Below, in pieces: positions 35,032 to 43,046 of a stretch of DNA of 64,000 bases. The position numbers and the translations under genes were made by a program. The notes below the pieces were generated by a model. It was given only the letters and a program-made list of their open reading frames with translations, did not search any database and had not been told where the DNA came from. This DNA is from Caldilinea sp. CFX5 (GTDB lineage: Bacteria; Chloroflexota; Anaerolineae; Caldilineales; Caldilineaceae), in contig QWII01000006.1 in assembly GCA_021405325.1 (NCBI GenBank), positions 1 through 64,000 of the forward strand. The letters are read 5' to 3'. Position 1 is the stretch's first letter. The number at the start of each line of letters is the position of its first letter.

Positions 35032-35322
35032 ATGTCAAACGAACGTGAACCAAAAACGAATCTAGATCAACCTATGGTCTATCAGATCCGGCTCAAGGGC
35101 CATCTGGACAGTCAATGGTCAGATTGGTTTGGTGGCCTGACCGTCACGCCGGCAGAAGATGGCGATACGCTGTTAACCGGGCAGGTGATCGACCAGGCTG
35201 CGTTGCATGGGCTGCTCAGGAAAGTACGTGATTTAGGCATGCCTTTGATCGCGGTCGTTCAAATCCAACGTGATGAAACGCCGCCATCCCCAAGCTCGGC
35301 AGCAGGAATGGAAAAAATATGA
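35032..35322 (+). CDS. Small conserved protein (YQIRLKGHL family), copy 1
   Basis: A 96-residue soluble protein. The core ([55 protein letters not shown]) is shared almost residue for residue with the protein at 51002. I recall similar uncharacterised small proteins in many Actinobacteria and Chloroflexota, but no assigned function. The fold should be alpha/beta of about 75 residues. The ATG at 35032 is chosen over a GTG at 34990 because it aligns with the paralogue. A TATACT element at 34977-34982 could be the -10. It precedes a DUF4386 gene by 33 bases. Confidence 0.75.
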   Translation: MSNEREPKTNLDQPMVYQIRLKGHLDSQWSDWFGGLTVTPAEDGDTLLTGQVIDQAALHGLLRKVRDLGMPLIAVVQIQRDETPPSPSSAAGMEKI

Positions 35323-35355
35323 CTACCGACCCAAAAATCGCAAAGGAGCTTCCCA

Positions 35356-36093
35356 ATGAACGATATGCAACTCTACCAAAAGCGCCGTAAGACGGCACGG
35401 ATCGCGGGTCTCTTCTACGCCATCCTGGCCCTGGTCTTTTTTCCGCAAATGGTGCGTGACAGCCTGATCGTGGTTGGCGATGCCGCGGCCACTGGGCGGA
35501 ATATCCTGGACAATGCGCTGTTGTTCCGCCTTAGTATTTTGGGCGATCTGCTTGGCTATATCGCCTTTCTCTTTCTGGCAATTTGGCTCTACAACCTGCT
35601 CAAGGATGTGGGGCGTGCGGCGGCCCAGGTGATGGTGGCATTTGTGCTGGTGTGTGTAGCCAGCTTCATGGTCAGTGCCGCCAACGAGGTAGCCGCGCTC
35701 CGGCTGATCCAGGGCAACGATCCAGCCCAAGCCATGCTCGCTCTGGCGCTGTATGAGGACGGCATGCTGACCGCCGAAGTTTTTATGGGGCTTTGGCTCT
35801 TTCCGCTGGGTTGGCTGTTTTATCAATCTGGCTTCATGCCCAAGACGCTGGGCATTCTGCTGATGATCGGCTGCTTCGGCTACCTGGCGGATGCGTTCGC
35901 CGGTCTGGTCATGCCCGACTGGCAAGCCCTGACAAAACAGGGCGTGATGATACCCGGCGTGGTTGAACTGATCACCGTCTTCTGGCTATTGGTTTTTGGA
36001 GTCAAACGCCCGGCGCAGGAAAAACCGCCGGTTGCCGCAAGAAGTGGTCATGGCAGGATGGTTGATCGGGAAGGGCTTCAATCCTATCGCTGA
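35356..36093 (+). CDS. DUF4386 family membrane protein
   Basis: A 245-residue polytopic protein with about six helices. The opening (KTARIAGLFYAILALVFF) and the later FMGLWLFPLGWLFYQSGFMPKTLG are the family signature. It is closest in this window to the protein at 40815 (shared MGDAA/VGDAAATGRNI and GDLLGYIAF blocks). No catalytic residues are evident and the function of DUF4386 is unknown. AAAGGAG precedes the ATG. It sits in a string of co-directional membrane-protein genes, each with a strong ribosome-binding site. Confidence 0.8.
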   Translation: MNDMQLYQKRRKTARIAGLFYAILALVFFPQMVRDSLIVVGDAAATGRNILDNALLFRLSILGDLLGYIAFLFLAIWLYNLLKDVGRAAAQVMVAFVLVCVASFMVSAANEVAALRLIQGNDPAQAMLALALYEDGMLTAEVFMGLWLFPLGWLFYQSGFMPKTLGILLMIGCFGYLADAFAGLVMPDWQALTKQGVMIPGVVELITVFWLLVFGVKRPAQEKPPVAARSGHGRMVDREGLQSYR

Positions 36094-36132
36094 TTCAGCG
36101 TAAATTATCATAACTCAGCAAGGAGAAATTCA

Positions 36133-36543
36133 ATGAACGCAAGTGGAATTGTCACGAAAAAGCTTGACACGCCAGGGCTGCTCTCCACCCTCTGGATCGT
36201 GGTCATGATCAATATGGCTTATGCGGATATTCTTTCACTTTATATCCCCGGCGCGGCGGAAGAAGTGGCGAAAACAGCCGCCGCCACCGGCACCCCCATT
36301 CCCCAGTTGATGCTGGGTGGGGCCATCATGATGGAGATTGCCATTGTCATGATCATCCTTTCCCGCCTGTTGCCCTATGGCGTGAACCGTTGGGGCAACA
36401 TCCTTGCCAGCATCATCACGATTGCGTTTGTAGTCGGGGGTGGGGTGTCCTATCCACACTACATTTTCATCGCAGCCGTTGAAGTGATCTGTCTGTTGCT
36501 GATCATCTGGCAGGCATGGAGCTGGCGCAATGACGCAGTCTAA
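36133..36543 (+). CDS. DUF6326-like four-helix membrane protein
   Basis: A 136-residue protein with four predicted helices. The sequence LLSTLWIVVMINMAYADILSLY followed by MLGGAIMMEIAIVMIILSRL and VNRWGNILASII is typical of DUF6326. It is related to the 134-residue protein at 40332 (LLWVAGML, VNRWANRIVG). AAGGAG precedes the start. Function is unknown; the compact four-helix form with few charged residues gives no hint of transport substrate. Confidence 0.75.
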   Translation: MNASGIVTKKLDTPGLLSTLWIVVMINMAYADILSLYIPGAAEEVAKTAAATGTPIPQLMLGGAIMMEIAIVMIILSRLLPYGVNRWGNILASIITIAFVVGGGVSYPHYIFIAAVEVICLLLIIWQAWSWRNDAV

Positions 36544-36573
36544 CCCATTCATGAAAAAAGGAGCATGTTCGAT

Positions 36574-37278
36574 ATGAAAACCTTACAAAAAGTCGGTGGC
36601 CTTTCTGCCCTGATCTGCGCTGGCACCTACATCCTGGCCATGGGCCTGGTGGCCACCCGCCTGACCCCGATGCTTGACGAATCACTGCCCTTTGACCAGT
36701 TCATTGCGTTTTACTTGCCTAACCAGACACTCATCTTTATCTGGCATTTCGCCATGTACTTGGTGAATGGCGCCTTCCTGACACTGCTAATCTTAGCGCT
36801 GACCCAGCGGCTCAAAACCGACGCACCGACGCTGGCGCGCGTGGCCGCCTGTTTCGGCTTGTTCTGGACGGGGCTGGTCTTTGCCAGCGGCTTCATCAGC
36901 CTCTACGGCTGGGAAACCATCGGCAAGCTCTCCTCCACTGACCCATCCCAGGCCGCTTTGCTCCGGTCGGTGGTGTATACCATTAGCACCGGCATCGACA
37001 CCTCCGACCGCTTCCTCGGCTGCCTGTGGGTATTGCTCACCAGTTGGGCGGCACTGCGCAGCGGACAACTGGCGAAACCGTTGAATTTCCTGGGCGTTGC
37101 CATCGGCACTGCCGGGATCGTTAGCTCGGTTGCCCCCGCGATCAACGCATTGGGTTATGCCTTTGGCGTGGGCATCATCGTTTGGTGGATCTGGTTGGGC
37201 ATTGTGCTGTTGCAAAGCAGCCGGAACACTGGCAGCCAGCCATTGAACTTTGCTGTTGAAGCAAAAGGAGTAGCATAA
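36574..37278 (+). CDS. Polytopic membrane protein, DUF4386-like
   Basis: A 234-residue protein with six to seven helices, beginning KTLQKVGGLSALICAGTYI. It resembles the protein at 38636 (KNLQKIGGIAALIGAAT; shared end pattern FLGVAIGTAGIV versus YLGVGIGMAGII), so the two are paralogues. The ATG at 36574 is preferred over 36565, which would be only one base from the GGAG. No functional motif is visible. Confidence 0.7.
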   Translation: MKTLQKVGGLSALICAGTYILAMGLVATRLTPMLDESLPFDQFIAFYLPNQTLIFIWHFAMYLVNGAFLTLLILALTQRLKTDAPTLARVAACFGLFWTGLVFASGFISLYGWETIGKLSSTDPSQAALLRSVVYTISTGIDTSDRFLGCLWVLLTSWAALRSGQLAKPLNFLGVAIGTAGIVSSVAPAINALGYAFGVGIIVWWIWLGIVLLQSSRNTGSQPLNFAVEAKGVA

Positions 37279-37280
37279 AA

Positions 37281-37310
37281 GCCGCCCCGGCGCAGAGCGC
37301 CGGGCGGTTA
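37281..37310. terminator. GC-rich hairpin
   Basis: CCGCCCCGGCG (37282-37292) pairs with CGCCGGGCGG (37298-37307) with one bulged base around a five-base loop, just after a stop codon. A weak intrinsic terminator or RNA-stabilising hairpin; only two Ts follow. Confidence 0.5.
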
Positions 37311-37331
37311 TACGGTGCTAGGAGACTGACT

Positions 37332-37705
37332 ATGCAAGACTATCTGTTATACACGGGTGAAATCTTACTTGTCGTCGTCACGCCTTTGCTCGTCTTATAC
37401 ATCAAGGGAAACTGGCCATTACGTAAGGTTATTCCGTCTCTCGTGATCATCCCGATCCTTTGGTATTTTACGTATGCACCCTTACATGAGTTGAGTCATG
37501 CCGCTGGCCTTTATTTGGTTGGAGGCAAGGTTATAGACTATCGACTCATTCCAAGCTTCTGGTTGGGCGAATTCGCTGGTGCATGGATCAGCAACAGATT
37601 GTCGGGCCCTTTGCAATCTGGTCATTTATCCTGATCTCAATCGGTCTCGCTGTATATTCTATTACCTTAACACTAAGTCACTTGGTTAGCTTTTCAAAAC
37701 CCTAG
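37332..37705 (+). pseudogene. Frameshifted HExxH membrane metallopeptidase-like gene
   Basis: The first frame gives 100 residues: a helix (about 8-25), a second helix (about 32-48) ending at APLHELSHAAGLYLVGG, then IPSFWLGEFAGAW. HELSH fits the zinc motif HExxH of membrane metallopeptidases. The frame ends at 37634, but another frame is open from about 37583 to 37705 and encodes DQQQIVGPFAIWSFILISIG, a further helix that looks like the natural continuation. A single-base slip near 37585 explains both. Downstream, up to 37841, only short dead frames remain. It is probably a broken gene unless the shift is a sequencing error or programmed. Confidence 0.5.
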
Positions 37706-37841
37706 GTAGCTGTGATTAGAGAACTAAAATGAAAGCACTTGTGATACCAGGAGAAAAAGTTATGGGCGTAAAAAATCAAAACCCAGCATGAATTGAGATT
37801 GGCGGAAAAACGCTTCCTATCGTTCAAAAAAGGAGTGAAAA

Positions 37842-38579
37842 ATGAACACAAACAAAAATATTGCAAGAATGGTAGGGTGGTTGTACATCATCGGAACCAT
37901 TACGCACATCCTAACTCGTGTTGTTACCGGCTCCACCCGAAGTTCCCAGGATTTTCTCGCCACGATTTCTGCCAATGGCAACCCAATCGTATTGGGCGCG
38001 CTCTTTATCCTAACGGGTGCCTTGGCACTTGCCCTGATTCCTATTATCGCCTACCCCGTCTTACGAAAATACAATGAGATTCTTGCGCTTGGCTATGTTG
38101 TTTTCAGGGGCGCGCTTGAAACCGTTTTCTACCTGGTTTCCTTTGTCAGTTGGTTGCTACTGCTGCCCCTCAGCCAGGTCTATCAAGCCGGCAGTCCGGA
38201 TGCTGCCAAGTTACAGGCGTTGGCCAATGTGTTGTGGGAAACAAAGGAGCTGCAAGTGTATGGGATGATCGTTTTTGCCCTGGGCGGGTTGATGTTTTAC
38301 ACCCTGTTGTTTCAATCCCAACTTGTTCCTCGCTGGTTATCGGTTTGGGGCATCATTGGATTCATCCTGCAATTAGCGACTTACCTGTTGGTGATGTTCG
38401 GCTTTTTCGGCGCCACGTCGCCGATCAGCGATATTTTACAGATCCCCATTGGTTTGCAAGAAATGGCGTTGGCGGTCTGGCTGATCGTGAAAGGGTTCAA
38501 TCCCATGAGTGATTCAACGATGGAAGCGATTGCCACTCAACACCGTATTGTCGCTGACGTTGCTCCGCTGCGTCCATAG
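37842..38579 (+). CDS. DUF4386 family membrane protein
   Basis: A 245-residue protein with six or seven helices. NKNIARMVGWLYIIGTITHIL at the N-terminus, GYVVFRGALETVFYL and LVPRWLSVWGIIGF are strong DUF4386 features. It is a close paralogue of the protein at 39559. Its final residues IVADVAPLRP recur at the ends of the next two genes. AAAAGGAG precedes the start. Unknown function. Confidence 0.82.
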   Translation: MNTNKNIARMVGWLYIIGTITHILTRVVTGSTRSSQDFLATISANGNPIVLGALFILTGALALALIPIIAYPVLRKYNEILALGYVVFRGALETVFYLVSFVSWLLLLPLSQVYQAGSPDAAKLQALANVLWETKELQVYGMIVFALGGLMFYTLLFQSQLVPRWLSVWGIIGFILQLATYLLVMFGFFGATSPISDILQIPIGLQEMALAVWLIVKGFNPMSDSTMEAIATQHRIVADVAPLRP

Positions 38580-38635
38580 CTTCTATCGTTAGGCGGATCG
38601 TTTTGTGAGCAAATCTGCCCAAAGGGGGATAAATC

Positions 38636-39388
38636 ATGATGAAGAATTTACAGAAGATCGGCGGCATTGCCGCGCTGATTGGGGCCGCAACCAACCTCCT
38701 GGCGATTGTGATGTTTATAATCCTGGCTCCCAAAGGCTACGGTTCCGACGACCCAAGCCAGGCTGTGGCTTTTTTTGCGGACAACCAGGCTTTGATGCGC
38801 GGATTGTACCAAATCCAATATTTGCTCTTCGGCGTGAGTCTGATTTTCTTGTCACTGGCACTTTATGAACGGTTGCAGGCTGGCTCACCTGTGCTGACAC
38901 AGGCCGTAACCACCTTCGGACTGATCTGGGCCTTCCTGGTCATTGTGATCGGCACACTCGCCCTCAACAACTTGAACACAGTCGTCAAACTCTATGGCGA
39001 AAATCCGGCGCAAGCGGCAACGGTCTGGTTGACGCTCAACTCCGTGGAAATTGGTTTAGGCGGTGGCGGCGGGGAAACGATGGTCAACGCCGTCTGGTTT
39101 CTGCTGCTAGGTTGGGCCGCTTGGCGGGCAAAGGAACTTCCCACGATGTTGAACTACCTGGGCGTGGGAATCGGTATGGCGGGCATCATCTCGGTTGTCC
39201 TGGCCTCGCTTGGCCTGATGGTTGTTTATGGATTGGGTCTCATCATCTGGTTGGCCTGGCTAGGGATCGCGCTTTTGCTGCGCCCGACAAGCATCGTGGA
39301 GGGAGGCAATCCAAAAGCTGAGGCCGCAAGGGAAGCGGTCGCATCCCAGCCGCGTGTGGCTGCCGACGTTGCTCCGCTGCGTCCGTAA
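38636..39388 (+). CDS. Polytopic membrane protein, DUF4386-like
   Basis: A 250-residue protein with about six helices, paralogous to that at 36574. A Gly-rich loop (LGGGGGETMVN) precedes a helix and the YLGVGIGMAGIISVV segment. The last residues PRVAADVAPLRP are nearly identical to those of both neighbours although the rest of the protein belongs to a different subgroup. The ATG at 38636 (or 38639) follows AAGGGGG. Confidence 0.7.
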   Translation: MMKNLQKIGGIAALIGAATNLLAIVMFIILAPKGYGSDDPSQAVAFFADNQALMRGLYQIQYLLFGVSLIFLSLALYERLQAGSPVLTQAVTTFGLIWAFLVIVIGTLALNNLNTVVKLYGENPAQAATVWLTLNSVEIGLGGGGGETMVNAVWFLLLGWAAWRAKELPTMLNYLGVGIGMAGIISVVLASLGLMVVYGLGLIIWLAWLGIALLLRPTSIVEGGNPKAEAAREAVASQPRVAADVAPLRP

Positions 39389-39407
39389 CGCGGTTGAAGC
39401 TGACCGT

Positions 39408-39520
39408 GCGGGTAGCGCGTTTGGGGGCGGATCGTAACTACAAAGACGCTACCCGCATTCCGGGAAAGGGACAAGCCGGTTTTCTATAGCGAAACGTGAC
39501 CTGTCCCTTTCCCGGAATGC
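39408..39520. repeat. Two adjoining inverted repeats
   Basis: The first has 10-bp perfect arms GCGGGTAGCG (39408-39417) and complement (39447-39456). The second has 19-bp perfect arms at 39455-39473 and 39502-39520 (GCATTCCGGGAAAGGGACA and complement). They share two bases and fill most of a 170-bp gap between co-directional genes. Confidence 0.8.
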
Positions 39521-39558
39521 TCAGGGTTACGGCGAATCGACAAAAAGGAGAATCGATC

Positions 39559-40287
39559 ATGAACACAAACCGAAAGATCGCAATTAGCGTGGGGGTGTTG
39601 TACATCATCGGGACGGTGGCGGGCATTCTCAGCGTAGTTGTCCCCGCCGGTCTATTGGACGGTGCTGACTATCTGGACAAGCTGGCGGCCCATGCCAATC
39701 AGGCCACGCTCGCAGCCTTGCTGATATTGACGATGGGCATCGCGCTGGCCATGATTCCGGCGCTGATGTTTCCGATCCTCAAAAAGCTTAACGAGCCTTT
39801 GGCTATCGGCTATGTCATCTTCAGAGGAGCGGTGGAGACATTCGCCTATATCGGCCTGGCGCTGTGCTGGCTGCTCCTGATCGTAGTGGCTCGGCAATCG
39901 GTGGACGCTGGCGGTGCAGCCACATCCCAGCTATCCAGTCTTGGAATTTTGTTGCTCAAGGCACACGATCCAATCCTGAGCAATGTTCTGGGTATCTTCT
40001 TCGGTCTCGGCGCCCTGATGTTGTATTACTTGTTGTATCAAGCCAAACTCATCCCGCGCTGGATCTCGGTCTGGGGGTTGCTGGCGGGCGTGTTGACTTT
40101 GCTCCCCAGCCTGACCGCTCTCTTCGGCATCAACCTGGATATCCTGAAGTTCGTGATGTTGCCGCAAGAGATGGTCATGGCGGGATGGATGATCGTGAAG
40201 GGCTTCAATCTGAAAGATGATTCAGCAGTGGAAGCATCGGCGCCCCAACCGCGTGTGGCTGCTGGCGTTTCTCCGCTGCGTCCGTAA
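39559..40287 (+). CDS. DUF4386 family membrane protein
   Basis: A 242-residue protein, paralogue of that at 37842: NRKIAISVGVLYIIGTVAGIL, LAIGYVIFRGAVETFAYIG and LIPRWISVWGLLAG align along the length. The last residues PRVAAGVSPLRP repeat the tail of the two genes before. The ATG at 39559 follows AAAAAGGAG at good spacing. Function unknown. Confidence 0.82.
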   Translation: MNTNRKIAISVGVLYIIGTVAGILSVVVPAGLLDGADYLDKLAAHANQATLAALLILTMGIALAMIPALMFPILKKLNEPLAIGYVIFRGAVETFAYIGLALCWLLLIVVARQSVDAGGAATSQLSSLGILLLKAHDPILSNVLGIFFGLGALMLYYLLYQAKLIPRWISVWGLLAGVLTLLPSLTALFGINLDILKFVMLPQEMVMAGWMIVKGFNLKDDSAVEASAPQPRVAAGVSPLRP

Positions 40288-40331
40288 CGTAGCGGCGTAA
40301 CCCATCCTATCGTGCAAAAAAGGAGACAACC

Positions 40332-40736
40332 ATGATTACCAACAAAGCGACCGCCAGCCATCTGCTCGATGTGCGGATTACCCTGGCCCTGTTATGGGTC
40401 GCCGGGATGTTAAGTAGTTTGAATGGCGATACGTACCGCTTAAGTGCGAGTACTGGACCGCTCGGTGCATCCCCCGACCTGTTGTTGATCATGTCATTAC
40501 TGTTCGTGGGTTCGATTTTTATGAGTGTCTTGACCCTGACCTTGAAGCCGCGCGTGAATCGTTGGGCAAACCGCATCGTCGGCATCTTCTATGCGCTGAT
40601 TACGCTTGTGTTTGAGGGTTTACATCTTTTTGTCTGGCGATCTACCGGTTATGAGATCGTTTGGGCCACAGCACAATGTGTGTTTGCGCTATTGGTTGTT
40701 TGGTACGCCTGGCGATGGACGAACCTTGAAGGTTAG
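40332..40736 (+). CDS. DUF6326-like four-helix membrane protein
   Basis: A 134-residue protein with four helices (ITLALLWVAGMLSSL, LLLIMSLLFVGSIFM, RIVGIFYALITLV, ATAQCVFALLVVWYAW). It is distantly related to the product of 36133, sharing the VNRW-NRIVG motif. AAAAAAGGAG precedes the start, and the leader (TATCGTGCAAAAAAGGAG) resembles that of 37842. Confidence 0.68.
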   Translation: MITNKATASHLLDVRITLALLWVAGMLSSLNGDTYRLSASTGPLGASPDLLLIMSLLFVGSIFMSVLTLTLKPRVNRWANRIVGIFYALITLVFEGLHLFVWRSTGYEIVWATAQCVFALLVVWYAWRWTNLEG

Positions 40737-40814
40737 CCCTGATCGGCACTGTGACACACAGTAGCAAGTCTTAAAGTTGGGTTGTAGGCGAATCTACAAC
40801 CAGGAGATAAAAAA

Positions 40815-41531
40815 ATGAACACCATCCAAAAGAGTGCAAGAGTGGCAGGGTTGCTCTATCTCATTTATTTCGTCGTCGAGATATCGGCAGATGTGTTGGG
40901 TCGCTCCCCACTGATTGTCATGGGCGATGCCGCAACAACCGCCGGTAATCTTGCGGCGCATGAGTGGCAATTTCGGATCGGTTTTGTGGGCGATCTGCTC
41001 GCCGGTGTGCTTTTCTTTTTGGCGGCCTGGGGTTTATACGCATTATTGAAACCGGTGAATCAGCATCTCGCTTTGCTCTTCCTGTTATTGAATCTGGGCG
41101 GCGTCGCGGTACGGTTTGCGATTGACATCAATTATGTTGCGGCGCTAGCGCTCGCCAGCGGTGCTGGGAGCTTGAACGTATTCCCAACCGAGCAACGGCA
41201 AGCCCTGGCCATGGCCTTTATCAATTTACAAAAAAATGGCTACTGGGCTTCCCAGATCTTTTTTGGCCTCTGGCTCTTCCCGCTTGGTTATTTGGTTTTC
41301 AAGTCGGGCTTCCTGCCCAAAGTTTTGGGCGTCATCTTGATGGTTCACTGTATTACCTGGACGACAACTGCTCTGCTCTATTTTCTTTACCTGCCGGGGT
41401 ACACAGTCCTAACGAACATCAGTTTCCCGCTTGGATTCATTGCGGAATTTGCGCTTACGCTGTGGCTGTTGATTCAGCGGGCAGCAGAACAGAAGCCAGA
41501 GGTGCTGAAGGCAAGTAGCGCAACCGTTTAA
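40815..41531 (+). CDS. DUF4386 family membrane protein
   Basis: A 238-residue protein with six helices. KSARVAGLLYLIYFVVEI, MGDAATTAGNL, FFGLWLFPLGYLVFKSGFLPKVLG and FPLGFIAEFALTLWLLIQ mark it as DUF4386 and a paralogue of the product at 35356. A CAGGAGA site precedes it. Nothing indicates substrate or partner. Confidence 0.82.
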   Translation: MNTIQKSARVAGLLYLIYFVVEISADVLGRSPLIVMGDAATTAGNLAAHEWQFRIGFVGDLLAGVLFFLAAWGLYALLKPVNQHLALLFLLLNLGGVAVRFAIDINYVAALALASGAGSLNVFPTEQRQALAMAFINLQKNGYWASQIFFGLWLFPLGYLVFKSGFLPKVLGVILMVHCITWTTTALLYFLYLPGYTVLTNISFPLGFIAEFALTLWLLIQRAAEQKPEVLKASSATV

Positions 41532-41588
41532 GATTGATCCATGACATCGGTGTACGAATTCTAAGCGTAGGCGGAAGGAGGCAGAAAA

Positions 41589-42023
41589 ATGCGCCAAACA
41601 GCTTCGACCCCATCAAGAGAAATCTGGAGAGAGGCATTGCTACTGGCGATTGCGGGAGGATTCGGCTTCTGGGTGGCGAACTTCGCGATTTCACTGACTC
41701 CCATCGCGGCTGAATATCGCGCTGCCCTTTCAATTGCTTACGTTCCAATGCTGCTTGAAGCTTTATTGGGTGGTCTGGTCATCGGATTCTGCGTCAGCTA
41801 TTGCTTGCTACGCTACTTTGATAAGCTTCCGACCAAGAATCCAATGCTAAAATCGGTCATCCTCAGCCTCATCGCCTTTCTCATTGTCACAATCCTCATC
41901 GAAGTTCCGGCAAAATTTCTCGCGACAACACCTGATGCCTTACGTTACTTCCTGATTGGCGCCATGTTTAACCTGCTAAGGATTCTCGCGCTTGGCATTG
42001 TGATTGGCTATCTATACAAATGA
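41589..42023 (+). CDS. Hypothetical membrane protein, 144 residues
   Basis: Four predicted helices (EALLLAIAGGFGFWVANFAI, LLEALLGGLVIGFCVSYCLL, SVILSLIAFLIVTILI, MFNLLRILALGIVIGYLY) with a short loop rich in charged residues. A strong AAGGAGG site precedes it. No family recognised. Its stop is 20 bases before the next small gene. Confidence 0.6.
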   Translation: MRQTASTPSREIWREALLLAIAGGFGFWVANFAISLTPIAAEYRAALSIAYVPMLLEALLGGLVIGFCVSYCLLRYFDKLPTKNPMLKSVILSLIAFLIVTILIEVPAKFLATTPDALRYFLIGAMFNLLRILALGIVIGYLYK

Positions 42024-42042
42024 AAGGCAGGATGGGGGAAAG

Positions 42043-42276
42043 ATGAAGATGAATTCACCGCAAACGACCGCAAGAGTGGCAGCGTGCATCTTTCGCATCA
42101 TAATTGATTCTGTAACCGTGTTCGCTATCACGCTGATTGTTTCCGTGCTTGTCTCTTTGCTGTGGAACCTCATCGTTCATGGCGTAAGTACGATAGAGTG
42201 GGAGACATCAGTTCGTTTCGCCATCCTTTTTGGCATCATTTTGCCCTGGCTAGAAACACGAAGAAGCAAGGCGTAA
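42043..42276 (+). CDS. Small membrane protein, 77 residues
   Basis: Two helices (about 17-40 IIDSVTVFAITLIVSVLVSL and about 52-70 VRFAILFGIILPWLE) with a basic tail. GGGGGAA precedes the ATG. It lies 13 bases before the SDR gene, in a tight run. No family recognised. Confidence 0.55.
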   Translation: MKMNSPQTTARVAACIFRIIIDSVTVFAITLIVSVLVSLLWNLIVHGVSTIEWETSVRFAILFGIILPWLETRRSKA

Positions 42277-42289
42277 AGGAGGGAAGACC

Positions 42290-43018
42290 ATGACAGTTCT
42301 TATCGTTGGTGCAACCGGCGCAACCGGTCGGTTGCTTGTAAAACAGCTACTTGATCGTGGCGAGAAGGTCAAGGTCATTGTCCGATCAGCGGATAAGCTA
42401 CCGGAAGAGATTAGGAGCCACCGAAATCTATCCGTGATCCAGGCCAGCGTTCTCGATCTCACCGACGCAGAGATGGCCCAGCACGTCAAGGGGTGCGATG
42501 CTGTGGCCTCTTGTCTAGGACACAATTTGAATCTCAAAGGCATTTACGGCCACCCGCGCCGGCTTGTAACCGAGGCAACGCGCCGCTTATGCAATGCCAT
42601 CAAGGCCAACCAGCGGACCAGGCCCGTCCGCTTTGTGCTGATGAACACAACTGGCAACAGCAACCGTGACATCCCGGAAAGCGTTTCCCTTGCCCACCAG
42701 GTTGTGATCGGGCTGATTCGTTTATTGCTGCCCCCGCAAGTAGACAACGAGCGGGCTGCCGGTTATTTACGGGTGCAGATCGGCCAAAACGATGGCGCCG
42801 TTGAATGGGCTGCCGTGCGCCCGGACACGTTGATCGATGAGGGTCAAGTTAGCGAGTACGCCGTCTATCCGTCGCCGACGCGCAGCGCAATCTTTAACCC
42901 AGGAAAGACCAGCCGAATCAATGTAGCCCATTTCATGGCGGATCTAATCGCTGACGATGCCATCTGGCAACAGTGGAAGGGGCAAATGCCCGTGATCTAC
43001 AACAAGACAGCGTCATGA
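42290..43018 (+). CDS. NAD(P)-binding SDR-type oxidoreductase (NmrA-like)
   Basis: A 242-residue atypical short-chain dehydrogenase. The dinucleotide motif GATGATGRLL is at residues 7-16. RSADKLPEEIR follows the second strand and QASVLDLTD the third, as in NAD(P)H-binding (NmrA/SDR_a5) proteins. The classical YxxxK catalytic pair is not evident. It could be an anthrol-reductase-like or regulatory NADPH sensor protein. AAAGGAGG precedes the start and the MDR gene follows 28 bases after the stop, so both oxidoreductases are probably co-expressed. Confidence 0.78.
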   Translation: MTVLIVGATGATGRLLVKQLLDRGEKVKVIVRSADKLPEEIRSHRNLSVIQASVLDLTDAEMAQHVKGCDAVASCLGHNLNLKGIYGHPRRLVTEATRRLCNAIKANQRTRPVRFVLMNTTGNSNRDIPESVSLAHQVVIGLIRLLLPPQVDNERAAGYLRVQIGQNDGAVEWAAVRPDTLIDEGQVSEYAVYPSPTRSAIFNPGKTSRINVAHFMADLIADDAIWQQWKGQMPVIYNKTAS

Positions 43019-43046
43019 ACGCTAGCGCACGACAAAGGAGCAATGT

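Noticed and set aside
37729..37791. A tiny frame beginning MKALVIPGEK, like the start of an MDR dehydrogenase.
   Set aside because: Only 20 codons long with nothing recognisable after it; at most a remnant.
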